Source: an uncultured Variovorax sp. (lineage in GTDB: Bacteria; Pseudomonadota; Gammaproteobacteria; Burkholderiales; Burkholderiaceae). Taken from it: 30,496 nucleotides of DNA. The stretch is from positions 1 through 30,496 of the forward strand of contig CAMLCW010000011.1 of NCBI GenBank assembly GCA_946478645.1, in the 5' to 3' direction. The translations under genes were made by a program, and so were the position numbers. Shown here piece by piece: positions 1 to 7,325 of this stretch. The notes beneath the pieces were generated by a model, which searched no databases, had not been told where the DNA came from, and saw only the letters and a list, made by a program, of their open reading frames with translations. Position 1 is the stretch's first letter. The number at the start of each line of letters is the position of its first letter.

Positions 1-116
1 CTCGGCTCGGCTCGGCACGCGAAGCAGGCTGCCGCGTCTTGCGCTGCGGCAGGGGAGGGTTGCCGGCGATCGCGGAAAAGGCAAAATTCCCGTATATTCG
101 TAAAACTACAAAAAGT

Positions 117-132
117 GCGCGAAGATTCGCGC
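117..132. promoter_or_regulatory. Perfect inverted repeat upstream of first IclR gene
   Basis: GCGCGAA and TTCGCGC form a perfect 7-bp inverted repeat around a 2-base centre, 45 bases before the IclR start codon at 178. AT-rich sequence just upstream (about 84-115) could hold the promoter, but no convincing -35/-10 pair is visible. It could be an autoregulatory operator or a small hairpin in the leader. The rest of positions 1-177 shows only a CTCGG triplet repeat at 1-15 and no gene. Confidence 0.3.
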
Positions 133-177
133 CCGAGGTATGACCGAAATTCCCGACATGAGAGAAAGTGGCAAACC

Positions 178-948
178 ATGTCCAGCCTGAGCAAGATGCT
201 GGAAGTGCTGCGGCTGATCACGCCGTCGAGCCCCACCGTCGACGCGGCGCGGGTTTGCGCGGTGCTGGACTGCGGTCCATCGACTGCCTACCGGTACATC
301 CGCGAACTCACCGAGGCAGGTTTGCTCGTCAGGTTGCCCGGCGGCTACGCCCTGGGCGCGAGGATCATCCAGCTCGATCTCCAGATGCGGCAGACCGATC
401 CGCTGCTGCACCACGGCCGTGAACTGCTGGAGGCGCTCGCGGCAGAGACCGGCCTGAGCGCGCTGCTCAGCGAGCTCTACGACGACACGGTGATCACGCT
501 GCACGAGGAGGCCGGCAGCGGCATGGCGGCGCTCCAGTTCGGACGCGGCCGTGCGATGCCGCTGCACCGGGGGGCAACAGGGCGAATCATCCTCGCCCAT
601 CTGCAGCCCAGGTCGATGCGCCGGGTCTTCGACCGGCTCGAGGCGGCCGGCACCGAGCTGCTGCCGGACTGGCGCGGCCTGTCCAAGGAGATGCTGGCGC
701 TGCGGAAGAAGGGCTATTGCGTCACCCGTGGCGAGATGGAAGCCGGCCGCGTGGGCCTGGCTGCGCCGATCTTCGATGAGAAGCAGAGGGTGCTCGGCAG
801 CATCAGCGTGGTCGGCGATGCCCGGCAGTTCGAGATGTTCAACGAGGAATTCCTCGCCTCGCGCGTCGGGGAAGCCGCTGCGGCCCTGACGGAACGCATC
901 AGTCGTCCAACGGAAGCCGCAGCCGTCGATCGCGGCTTCCTTGGCTGA
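178..948 (+). CDS. IclR-family transcriptional regulator
   Basis: A 256-residue protein with IclR architecture: an N-terminal winged helix-turn-helix (about residues 5-65, including the recognition stretch CGPSTAYRYIRELTEAG) and a C-terminal effector-binding domain (about 75-245, with the LHRGATGRIILAHL and GLAAPIFDEKQRVLGSISV segments typical of the family). IclR proteins bind small aromatic or aliphatic acids and act as repressors or activators of adjacent catabolic genes. The ATG at 178 gives the usual family length and is preceded by a purine-rich AGAGAAAG; an in-frame start at 115 would add a non-conserved leader. The flavin monooxygenase gene lies 159 bases downstream on the same strand, with an 18-bp motif between them that recurs near the second IclR gene. 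Control of the monooxygenase operon is inferred from position. Confidence 0.92.
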   Translation: MSSLSKMLEVLRLITPSSPTVDAARVCAVLDCGPSTAYRYIRELTEAGLLVRLPGGYALGARIIQLDLQMRQTDPLLHHGRELLEALAAETGLSALLSELYDDTVITLHEEAGSGMAALQFGRGRAMPLHRGATGRIILAHLQPRSMRRVFDRLEAAGTELLPDWRGLSKEMLALRKKGYCVTRGEMEAGRVGLAAPIFDEKQRVLGSISVVGDARQFEMFNEEFLASRVGEAAAALTERISRPTEAAAVDRGFLG

Positions 949-949
949 G

Positions 950-967
950 AATATCGTATGTATACAT
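950..967 (+). promoter_or_regulatory. Shared 18-bp motif, copy 1 (putative operator)
   Basis: AATATCGTATGTATACAT lies just after the IclR stop codon and about 140 bases before the monooxygenase start. It matches the minus-strand sequence at 11577-11560 at 17 of 18 positions, and that copy also lies between an IclR gene and an oxygenase gene in the same relative orientation. The core GTATGTATAC is nearly palindromic. Binding by an IclR protein is inferred. Confidence 0.55.
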
Positions 968-987
968 CGCATATGGATGATGCGATG
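965..987. promoter_or_regulatory. Inverted repeat CATCGCAT-N7-ATGCGATG
   Basis: A perfect 8-bp inverted repeat with a 7-base spacer in the 159-bp gap before the monooxygenase gene. It overlaps the end of the shared 18-bp motif, so the two may form one composite operator. About 30 bases further on, TTGACG (1016-1021) followed after 17 bases by TAATGT is a possible but weak sigma-70 promoter for the gene at 1108. Confidence 0.4.
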
Positions 988-1107
988 ACGAAGTGCATAT
1001 AGGGAAAATAGTGACTTGACGCTGGAAGATGCCTTCATTAATGTATGGGTAAATACAAATAAGCGGCATACTTCTTCTCTGAAACCCAACAACCTGGCGC
1101 AACAAAC

Positions 1108-2301
1108 GTGAATCGCAAACCTCGCATCTCCATCATTGGCGCAGGACTCGGGGGATTGGTCGCCGCCATCGCGGCGCAGCGCGCCGGCTTCGAGGTGCGC
1201 GGGTTCGAACAGGCTCGCGCCTTCGGTGAGGTCGGTGCCGGAATCCAGCTGGGCCCCAATGCCGTCAATGTGCTGGCGGCCCTTGGCCTGGGCGAAGGGC
1301 TGGCGCGATTCGGTGCGCAGCCGAGGAACCACGTGGCCCGGAACTGGCGCACCGGTCGTGAGCTGTTCAGGTCGCCCACGCGCGAAGCCTGCATCGCGCA
1401 GTTCGGCTCCCCGTTCTTCCAGGTTCAGCGTTCGGACCTCCACGAGCATCTGCGGACCGCGCTGCCCGACGGCACCTTCCAGCTGAACAAGCGGCTGGTC
1501 GGATTCCGGCAGGACGAGCGTTCCGTCGTCGCGCGCTTCGCCGACGACACCGAGGAGGAGAGCGACGTGCTGATCGGCGCCGACGGCATCCATTCGAGCG
1601 TCCGCGCGCAATTGCTTGGCGAGGATGCGCCCCGCTTCACGGGCGTGATCTGCTGGCGCGGCCAGGTGGAGGCCTCGAGGCTGCCGGCCGGTCTCATCCA
1701 GCCGGACTCCCTCAACTGGATGGGGCCGAAGGGATGCATCGTTCATTACTACGTGCGCCCGGATCGCCTCGTCAACTGGATCGCGCATCGCAAGGTGGAT
1801 GTGTGGGCGGAGGAGTCCTGGTCCGTGCCTGGCGACAAGCAGGAGCTGATGGACGCCTTCGAAGGCTGGCATCCGTCGCTGCGCACGTTGCTCGGCGCGA
1901 CCGAGAAATGCTTCAAGTGGGGGCTGTTCGACAGGGATCCCCTGCCGAAGTGGTCGGTGGGCCGGGTCAGCCTGCTGGGCGACAGCGCGCATCCGATGCT
2001 GCCGTTCTTCGCGCAGGGCGGGGCGATCGCGATGGAGGACGGACTGGTGCTTGCGCGTGTACTGGCTGCGCATTCGGATCCGGTCGAGGCGCTTCGCGTG
2101 TACGAGTCGGTCCGCAAGGGCAGGACGTCGCGCGTCCAGCTCAGCTCCAGGGATCGCGCGGATGTGTGCCAGACGCAGTCGACCTGGACCCAGATCCGCC
2201 GCGACGTGGGCTACAAGCTGGACCAATGGCTGCGGCCCGGAGGGGCCATCCGCCGTGCCGACTGGATCTACGGCTACGACGCCGCGCAGGTGCCGGTGTG
2301 A
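1108..2301 (+). CDS. FAD-dependent aromatic monooxygenase (salicylate/3-hydroxybenzoate hydroxylase-like)
   Basis: A 397-residue single-component flavoprotein hydroxylase, the normal length for the group. Visible motifs are the dinucleotide-binding GAGLGG (residues 11-16), the GADG motif shared by FAD and NAD(P)H binding (157-160), and the second FAD motif GDSAHP (291-296). The family adds one oxygen to activated aromatic rings such as salicylate, 3-hydroxybenzoate or 6-hydroxynicotinate using NAD(P)H and O2 in the cytoplasm; which substrate is used here cannot be read from sequence. The start is GTG, and no strong ribosome binding site precedes it. It is the first gene of a plus-strand run with Bug protein, cupin and hydrolase, and probably responds to the upstream IclR. 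Confidence 0.9.
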   Translation: MNRKPRISIIGAGLGGLVAAIAAQRAGFEVRGFEQARAFGEVGAGIQLGPNAVNVLAALGLGEGLARFGAQPRNHVARNWRTGRELFRSPTREACIAQFGSPFFQVQRSDLHEHLRTALPDGTFQLNKRLVGFRQDERSVVARFADDTEEESDVLIGADGIHSSVRAQLLGEDAPRFTGVICWRGQVEASRLPAGLIQPDSLNWMGPKGCIVHYYVRPDRLVNWIAHRKVDVWAEESWSVPGDKQELMDAFEGWHPSLRTLLGATEKCFKWGLFDRDPLPKWSVGRVSLLGDSAHPMLPFFAQGGAIAMEDGLVLARVLAAHSDPVEALRVYESVRKGRTSRVQLSSRDRADVCQTQSTWTQIRRDVGYKLDQWLRPGGAIRRADWIYGYDAAQVPV

Positions 2302-2375
2302 TGGCTGCAGCCGACCCCGACCTGCCTTGCTCCCAGCGAGTTCGCTAGCACGCACACACCCAGGAGACCTCCGCC

Positions 2376-3350
2376 ATGTCGATCCATCGCCGCCATCTGG
2401 TCTGCCTGACCATGCTGATGTCCTGCTTCGGCATGCCGCACGCATTCGCGCAGCCGTACCCCTCGCGCACCGTCACCATCGTCGTGCCCTACGCGCCCGG
2501 GGGTGCGGTCGATGTCATGGGGCGGCTTCTGGCGACGAAGCTGGCGGACCGGATGCAGGTCCCCGTGATCGTCAAGAACGTGCCCGGCGCGAGCGGAACG
2601 ATCGGGATCGGCGAGGTCGCGAAATCGGCAGGTGACGGCTACACCTTGCTTTACGCACCGAGCACGATCGCGATTTTTCCGGCCCTGTTCCAGAAGCTTC
2701 GCTTCGATCCGGTCAACGACCTGCGCCCGGTCACCCAGTTCATCGCGAGCTCGATGCTGATCGCTGCCCATCCGCAGATGGAGGCCCGGTCGGTCCAGGA
2801 GTTGATCGCGCTGGCCAAGGCCAAGCCCGGGAAGCTGTTCTTCGGCTCGGCCGGCATCGCCGACACGCTTCAACTGGGCATGGAGATGTTCAAGGTGGAG
2901 ACCGGCACCGACCTGGTGGCCGTTCCCTACAAGGGCCAGGGGCCGATGTACGCCGCCATGCTGGGCGGTGAGGTGACGGTGGGCCTGCTCTCGATCCAGC
3001 TGGCACTGCCTGCGATCCGAAGTGGAAAGCTCAAGGCACTGGCGGTCACCGGTCCCAAGCGCTCTGCGGCACTCCCCGAGGTTCCGACGGTGGGAGAGAC
3101 CGTGCCGGGCTATGAACTGACGAGCTGGCATGGCGTGTTCGCGCCGGCGACGGTGCCGCGCGAGGTCATCGACCGGATCCAGCGGGAGATCTCCGAGATC
3201 GGCAGGGATCCTGCGGTTCGCAAGACCGTGGAGGATGCCGGCAACGAGGTGGTCGCCAGCACGCCCGAGGCCTTCCAGGCCAAGTTCCTCGGCGACGTGT
3301 CGAAGTTCAGGACCGTCGTCCGCGAGGCCCGGCTCCCGCCGCAGGATTGA
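2376..3350 (+). CDS. Bug/TctC-family periplasmic solute-binding protein (1 of 4)
   Basis: A 324-residue extracytoplasmic receptor of the Bug (TctC) family, which captures carboxylates for tripartite tricarboxylate transporters or signalling. It has a Sec signal peptide (about residues 1-26, cleavage near AFAQ-PYPS) and the family motifs YPSRTVTIVVPYAPGG with the ligand-contacting GGAVD loop, GDGYTLL and VPYKGQGP. The ATG at 2376 follows AGGAG by a short spacer. It lies 74 bases after the monooxygenase and 27 bases before the cupin, so co-transcription is likely. No TctA/TctB membrane subunits are encoded in the window. The ligand is unknown; an aromatic acid used by the neighbouring enzymes is a guess from context. 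Confidence 0.92.
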   Translation: MSIHRRHLVCLTMLMSCFGMPHAFAQPYPSRTVTIVVPYAPGGAVDVMGRLLATKLADRMQVPVIVKNVPGASGTIGIGEVAKSAGDGYTLLYAPSTIAIFPALFQKLRFDPVNDLRPVTQFIASSMLIAAHPQMEARSVQELIALAKAKPGKLFFGSAGIADTLQLGMEMFKVETGTDLVAVPYKGQGPMYAAMLGGEVTVGLLSIQLALPAIRSGKLKALAVTGPKRSAALPEVPTVGETVPGYELTSWHGVFAPATVPREVIDRIQREISEIGRDPAVRKTVEDAGNEVVASTPEAFQAKFLGDVSKFRTVVREARLPPQD

Positions 3351-3377
3351 TCCGGCCTTCAAGAAGGAGTGCAGAAG

Positions 3378-3896
3378 ATGTCTCGATACACCAAGGGTCC
3401 GTCGCGCGTGATCGGTCCCGATGAAGGCGATTCGTACTGGCAACCGCTGCCGCACCGCGGCTACATGACGGTGAAGGTCGGTCCCGGCGTCGAAGGCGAT
3501 CCGGACCCGGGATTCGCTTTCGGCATCCAGGTGATGCCGCCCGGATGCCACGTCCGGGAGCACGGGCACGCCCGCAACACCGAAGTCCTGTTCGTCTACG
3601 AGGGCACGGGCTACGCGGAGATCGACGGCGTGCGCAGGCAGATCGGCCCGGGCACCACGATCCTGCTGGGCAAGTACTGCGGCCATTCGATCTTCAACGA
3701 GGGCGACTGCGACATGAAGTTCGCCTGGTTCTTCACCCCGCCCGGCCTGGACCAGGTGGTGCGCGCCATGGGGGTGCCGCGCCGGCAGGAGGATGAGCCG
3801 CCGACGACCTTCGAGCGTCCTGCGAACATTGCCGAGATCCTGCAGTCGGCGGGGTGGGCCACGCCGGAACAGATTGCCGCGTCGAGCCGCGAATGA
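3378..3896 (+). CDS. Cupin-domain protein (possible dioxygenase or isomerase)
   Basis: A 172-residue single-domain cupin. Motif 1 is visible as GCHVREHGHARNTEVL with metal-ligand candidates His62, His64 and Glu69, and motif 2 as GKYCGHSIFNEG with His103, so the full 3-His/1-Glu metal site is kept. Small cupins include ring-cleavage dioxygenases, isomerases and non-catalytic sensors; the sequence does not decide between them. The ATG at 3378 sits 9 bases after GAAGGAG; an in-frame GTG at 3369 overlaps that ribosome binding site and was rejected. The stop codon overlaps the next start (ATGA at 3893-3896), indicating translational coupling to the hydrolase. Confidence 0.85.
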   Translation: MSRYTKGPSRVIGPDEGDSYWQPLPHRGYMTVKVGPGVEGDPDPGFAFGIQVMPPGCHVREHGHARNTEVLFVYEGTGYAEIDGVRRQIGPGTTILLGKYCGHSIFNEGDCDMKFAWFFTPPGLDQVVRAMGVPRRQEDEPPTTFERPANIAEILQSAGWATPEQIAASSRE

Positions 3897-4711
3897 CCGA
3901 CGCGAAGCTGTACCGGGGACTCACCCGGCAGGAACTGGACGCGGCCTACAACAACATCGCCGCCGTGGCCGATTTCCAGGGCACGGTGGCCAGATGGCGC
4001 GAGCGGTCAGCCGCCACCGCGCGTGCGCTGGGTGCGAGGCTGGACCTCGCGTACGGCGCGCGGCCGCGGGAGTGTTTCGACTACTTCCCTGCGAAGCGAC
4101 CGGACGCGCCGCTCCTGCTCTTCATCCACGGCGGCTATTGGCAAGGGGGAGAGAAGCGCTCCGTCGGCTTCCTCGCGGAGGGGCCGGTCGCACGGGGGTT
4201 TGCGGTGGCGAACCTGGAGTACACGGTGGCACCGGAAGCCACGCTGGCGCAAATGGTCGACGGCGTACGCCGTGCGCTGGCCTGCATTCGTGCCAGCGCG
4301 GGGGAGCTGGGATTCGATGCCGAGCGCGTCGTCGTGGCGGGCCACTCGGCAGGCGCGCACCTGATGTGCGCCGGAGCCCTCGGCACCGAAGGCATCGTCG
4401 GCGGCATTGCGATCAGCGGGCTCTACGACCTCGAACCGATCCGGCTGAGCTACCTGAACGCCAAGCTCGGGCTCACGGCCGAGGATGTGGCGCGGCTCAG
4501 CCCGATCAGGCATCTCCCGGCGGCTTCGACGCCGCTCACCATCACGGTGGGGGCCCGGGAGCTTCCCGAACTCGTGCGGCAATCCCGTGAGTTCGCGCAG
4601 GCCAGTGGAATGGACTGCCTCCCGATCGAGCCGCACGATCATTTCTCGATCCTCGACGAACTGGCCAGCGAGGACGGCGTGCTGTGCCGCCGGCTCCAGG
4701 ATTTCGCCTGA
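3893..4711 (+). CDS. Alpha/beta hydrolase (esterase / kynurenine-formamidase-like)
   Basis: A 272-residue alpha/beta hydrolase of the HGG-type esterase group. It has the oxyanion-hole motif HGGYW (residues 79-83), the nucleophile elbow GHSAG with Ser152, and a C-terminal histidine candidate in PHDHFSILDEL (His248 or His250). The pattern resembles arylformamidase-like members that cleave small amide or ester bonds. The start at 3893 overlaps the cupin stop by four bases (ATGA) and was preferred over an upstream in-frame ATG at 3854 inside the cupin gene. It may hydrolyse an ester, lactone or formamide made by the upstream monooxygenase and cupin, but this is only context. Confidence 0.88.
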   Translation: MTDAKLYRGLTRQELDAAYNNIAAVADFQGTVARWRERSAATARALGARLDLAYGARPRECFDYFPAKRPDAPLLLFIHGGYWQGGEKRSVGFLAEGPVARGFAVANLEYTVAPEATLAQMVDGVRRALACIRASAGELGFDAERVVVAGHSAGAHLMCAGALGTEGIVGGIAISGLYDLEPIRLSYLNAKLGLTAEDVARLSPIRHLPAASTPLTITVGARELPELVRQSREFAQASGMDCLPIEPHDHFSILDELASEDGVLCRRLQDFA

Positions 4712-4719
4712 GCTGGCAT

Positions 4720-4734
4720 GTCCGTCAGGTGGAC
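4720..4734. promoter_or_regulatory. GTCC-N7-GGAC palindrome, site a
   Basis: GTCCGTCAGGTGGAC lies 79 bases before the Bug gene at 4814. It is followed by TTTACT (4741-4746), a 17-base spacer and TAGAGT (4764-4769), a plausible sigma-70 promoter, so the palindrome sits just upstream of the -35 box. The same arrangement is seen at 17492. One of five matching intergenic palindromes in the window. Confidence 0.6.
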
Positions 4735-4740
4735 TCTGGT

Positions 4741-4769
4741 TTTACTTTGGTAGACGATTGATCTAGAGT
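4741..4769 (+). promoter_or_regulatory. Putative sigma-70 promoter for Bug/ALDH operon
   Basis: TTTACT and TAGAGT separated by 17 bases, each matching 4 of 6 consensus bases, 44 bases before the ATG at 4814. The end of this region, TTGATCTAGAGT, resembles TTGACCTATAGT at the equivalent place before the TRAP binding-protein gene (17529-17540). No experimental support is implied. Confidence 0.4.
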
Positions 4770-4813
4770 CTGCCGGCTCGCTCCACTCAACCCTTTCTTC
4801 TCTCGAGGGTGCA

Positions 4814-5800
4814 ATGCTTCGAAGTCTGATTCAAACGATGGCCTGCGCGGTCAGTCTCGTCCTGCCGCTGTCCGCGGGGGCGCAGGGGGCCGATGCGAAC
4901 TATCCCGCCAAGCCGATTCGCCTGCTGGTTCCGTACGCGCCCGGCGGACTGACCGACTCGCTGGGGCGGGCGCTTGCCGAGCACCTGACGCAGGCGCTCG
5001 GGCAGACCGTCGTCGTGGAGAACCGGCCCGGCGCGGGCACGCTCGTCGGCGCCCGCGCCGCTTCCCTGGCTGCACCCGACGGGTACACCTTGCTGATGGC
5101 GACCAGCACGACGCTCGCGGCGGCGCCGGCGATGTACAAGGACCACATCGATCCGCTCACCGGACTCACGCCGATCACGCTCGTCGCGACGAACCCGTTC
5201 TTCCTCGTCGCCAGTGGGACCAGCGGCTACAAGTCGGTGCAGGACGTGGTCCAGGACGCGAGGAAGCAGGGCGCCAAGGGGCTTTCGTATGGATCGGCCG
5301 GTCCAGGCACGCCGCATCACCTCATCATGGAGATGTTCCGGGAGGAAGCCCGGATCGACCTGGTGCACGTGCCGTATTCCGGCAGCGGGACGGCCATCAA
5401 CGGCCTGTTCGACGGCAGTTTCAACATCATGGTGACGGACCTCGCGCCCGCACGAGGCTTCCTCCAGTCGGGCAGGTTGACGGCGCTCGCCGTGGCGGAA
5501 CCCCGGCGCAGCAGCTTCCTGCCCGATGTCCCGACCTTCGCCGAAGCGGGCCTGCCCGATGTGAGCCTGACGGCGTGGCAGGCGATCGTCGGTCCGCCCA
5601 ACCTGCCGCCGGCGATCGTGGCGCGCATCAACGACGCCGTGCACGCGCTGGTGGATTCGCCCTCGTTCGCCGCGCGGTGCGCCGCTCTGGGGTGCGTTCC
5701 CCGGAAGTCGAAGTCGCCCGCCGAGTTCCGGGACTTCGTCGTGGCCGAACGGCAGAAGTGGAAGCGGGTGCTCTCGACCGCCAACATCGTCCAGCGCTAG
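4814..5800 (+). CDS. Bug/TctC-family periplasmic solute-binding protein (2 of 4)
   Basis: A 328-residue Bug receptor. Features are a Sec signal peptide (about residues 1-24, AGAQG region), the motif KPIRLLVPYAPGG with the GGLTD ligand loop, PDGYTLLMATS, and VPYSGSGTAINGLFDG. It is the first gene after a 102-bp gap containing a palindrome and promoter-like sequence, so it probably starts a new transcript with the aldehyde dehydrogenase 35 bases downstream. It is clearly a paralogue, not a copy, of the protein at 2376. No membrane components are encoded nearby, so it would depend on permeases elsewhere or serve as a sensor. Ligand unknown. Confidence 0.92.
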   Translation: MLRSLIQTMACAVSLVLPLSAGAQGADANYPAKPIRLLVPYAPGGLTDSLGRALAEHLTQALGQTVVVENRPGAGTLVGARAASLAAPDGYTLLMATSTTLAAAPAMYKDHIDPLTGLTPITLVATNPFFLVASGTSGYKSVQDVVQDARKQGAKGLSYGSAGPGTPHHLIMEMFREEARIDLVHVPYSGSGTAINGLFDGSFNIMVTDLAPARGFLQSGRLTALAVAEPRRSSFLPDVPTFAEAGLPDVSLTAWQAIVGPPNLPPAIVARINDAVHALVDSPSFAARCAALGCVPRKSKSPAEFRDFVVAERQKWKRVLSTANIVQR

Positions 5801-5835
5801 GCCGCGGCGCACTTGCAGAGTTCGAAGGAGATTCC

Positions 5836-7245
5836 TTGAAGCAAGGTCACAGCTACAGCCATACGATCGGCGGCGCGCCGGTCGCGAGCAGGAATGTCTT
5901 CGAGGTCGTCGATCCGGCGCATGCGGAAGCATTCGCGGTTGCGCCGGCCGGCGGCGCCCTGGAGGTGGACGCCGCCGTCCGGGCGGCGCGGGCGGCGTTT
6001 CCGGCCTGGACATCGACACCGCACGACCTGCGTGTCCGCAAGCTCCTCGCGTTCGCCGACCGGATCGATGCCGAGAAGGACATGCTGGCACGCCTGCTCA
6101 CCATGGAGCAGGGCAAGCCGCTCGCGCGCGCCGAAGACGAGATCGGCAACGCGACGAAGTACCTGCGCAAGCTCGTGCAGTTGCCGATGGGGCCCGACAG
6201 GCTCACGGCATCCGACGGCAGGCAGGTCGAGATCCACCACCGGTCCCTGGGCGTGATCGCTGCGATCACGCCGTGGAACGTGCCGGTCCTGCTCGCCATC
6301 TGGAAGATCGGGCATGCCTTGCTGACCGGCAACACCATGGTGCTCAAGCCCGCGCCGACGACACCGCTGACCTCCCTGTGCCTGGGGGAGATCGGGCGCG
6401 AAACGCTCCCGCCCGGCGTGCTCAACGTGGTGGCCGGCGGCAACGAGGTCGGCGAGGCCATGGTCACCCATCCGGACGTGGCGAAGATATCGTTCACCGG
6501 ATCGGTCGCCGTGGGCAGGAAGATCGGCGCGGCGGCCGCCTCGGCGCTGAAGCGCGTCACCCTCGAGCTGGGCGGCAACGACGCGGCGATCGTTCTCGAC
6601 GACGCCGATGTCGACACGGTTGCGCCCGCCGTGTTCGCCGCCGCCTTCACCAACGCCGGCCAGGCCTGCATGGCGATCAAGCGCCTGTACGTGCACGAAT
6701 CCCGGTTCGACAGCTTCGTCCGAAGCCTGCGCTCGAGCTGCGACCAGCTGGTGGTCGGCAACGGATTGGACGAGGGCGTGCAGATGGGGCCGATACAGAA
6801 CAGGCGGCAATATGAAAGCGTGCAGTCGGTCCTGCAGGAGGCCGAGGGCGGCCCGGTCGAGTTCTACGCCGGGAAGCGGCCCGTTCCCGGCCGTGGCTAC
6901 TTCCTCGCACCGCACATCGCCATCAACCCGCCTGCCGGCATGCGGGTCGTTCAGGAAGAGACCTTCGGGCCCGTGCTGCCCGTGATCTCCTACAAGACGG
7001 TCGAAGAAGCCGTCGCGGCTGCGAACGGCACCTCGTTCGGCCTGAGCGGCTCGGTCTGGACCAGCGACTGGTCGCGCGGCAGGCAGGTCGTGGCGCAGCT
7101 GGAGGTGGGTTCGGCCTGGATCAACAAGCACGTGGACTACGACGCGCATGTGCCCTTCGGCGGAATGAAGATGTCCGGCATCGGCCGCGAGAACTCGATC
7201 TTCGGCCTGCGGCACTACACCGAGATGCAGGCGATCTACTGCTAG
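5836..7245 (+). CDS. NAD(P)-dependent aldehyde dehydrogenase
   Basis: A 469-residue aldehyde dehydrogenase superfamily protein, full length for the family. Key features are the PWN motif with Asn148, FTGSVAVG (220-227), the general base Glu245 in LELGGND, the catalytic Cys278 in NAGQACMA, and the C-terminal VPFGGMKMSGIG segment. It oxidises an aldehyde to the carboxylic acid in the cytoplasm; the substrate is undetermined but could be an aromatic or semialdehyde intermediate of this cluster. No suitable ATG lies near the conserved N-terminus. The start is taken as TTG at 5836, which has a strong GAAGGAG five bases upstream (5824-5830). The open frame extends upstream to 5575, but that part overlaps the Bug gene and is not conserved-looking. 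It lies between two Bug genes. Confidence 0.9.
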   Translation: MKQGHSYSHTIGGAPVASRNVFEVVDPAHAEAFAVAPAGGALEVDAAVRAARAAFPAWTSTPHDLRVRKLLAFADRIDAEKDMLARLLTMEQGKPLARAEDEIGNATKYLRKLVQLPMGPDRLTASDGRQVEIHHRSLGVIAAITPWNVPVLLAIWKIGHALLTGNTMVLKPAPTTPLTSLCLGEIGRETLPPGVLNVVAGGNEVGEAMVTHPDVAKISFTGSVAVGRKIGAAAASALKRVTLELGGNDAAIVLDDADVDTVAPAVFAAAFTNAGQACMAIKRLYVHESRFDSFVRSLRSSCDQLVVGNGLDEGVQMGPIQNRRQYESVQSVLQEAEGGPVEFYAGKRPVPGRGYFLAPHIAINPPAGMRVVQEETFGPVLPVISYKTVEEAVAAANGTSFGLSGSVWTSDWSRGRQVVAQLEVGSAWINKHVDYDAHVPFGGMKMSGIGRENSIFGLRHYTEMQAIYC

Positions 7246-7278
7246 GCCATGGCGCGCATGCCCGTATTTTCTGGAACG

Positions 7279-7301
7279 GCCGTCCGTTTTGCGGATGGCC
7301 C
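7279..7301. promoter_or_regulatory. Hairpin / degenerate GTCC-N7-GGAT palindrome, site f
   Basis: GGCCGTCCG and CGGATGGCC form an inverted repeat with one G-T mismatch around TTTTG. The inner part (7282-7296) is GTCC-N7-GGAT, one base away from the palindrome found at five other intergenic sites. It ends 25 bases before the Bug start codon at 7326. It could be a weak operator or a leader hairpin. No T-run follows, so it is not a typical intrinsic terminator. Confidence 0.3.
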
Positions 7302-7325
7302 GGTCCGCTGCCTGAGGAGCGAATC

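Noticed and set aside
84..105. A third copy of the 18-bp IclR-associated motif before the first IclR gene
   Set aside because: CGTATATTCGTA only loosely resembles the motif core; too few positions agree.
106..2445. A 779-codon minus-strand open frame over the first IclR and monooxygenase
   Set aside because: Both plus-strand genes have clear family motifs throughout; the opposite frame has none.
5575..5835. An N-terminal extension of the aldehyde dehydrogenase
   Set aside because: It overlaps the coding part of the Bug gene, carries no ALDH homology-like residues, and a TTG with a strong ribosome binding site lies at the conserved N-terminus (5836).
7279..7301. An intrinsic terminator after the aldehyde dehydrogenase
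   Set aside because: The hairpin has no following T-run and is close to the next ribosome binding site; kept only as a weak palindrome or leader hairpin.
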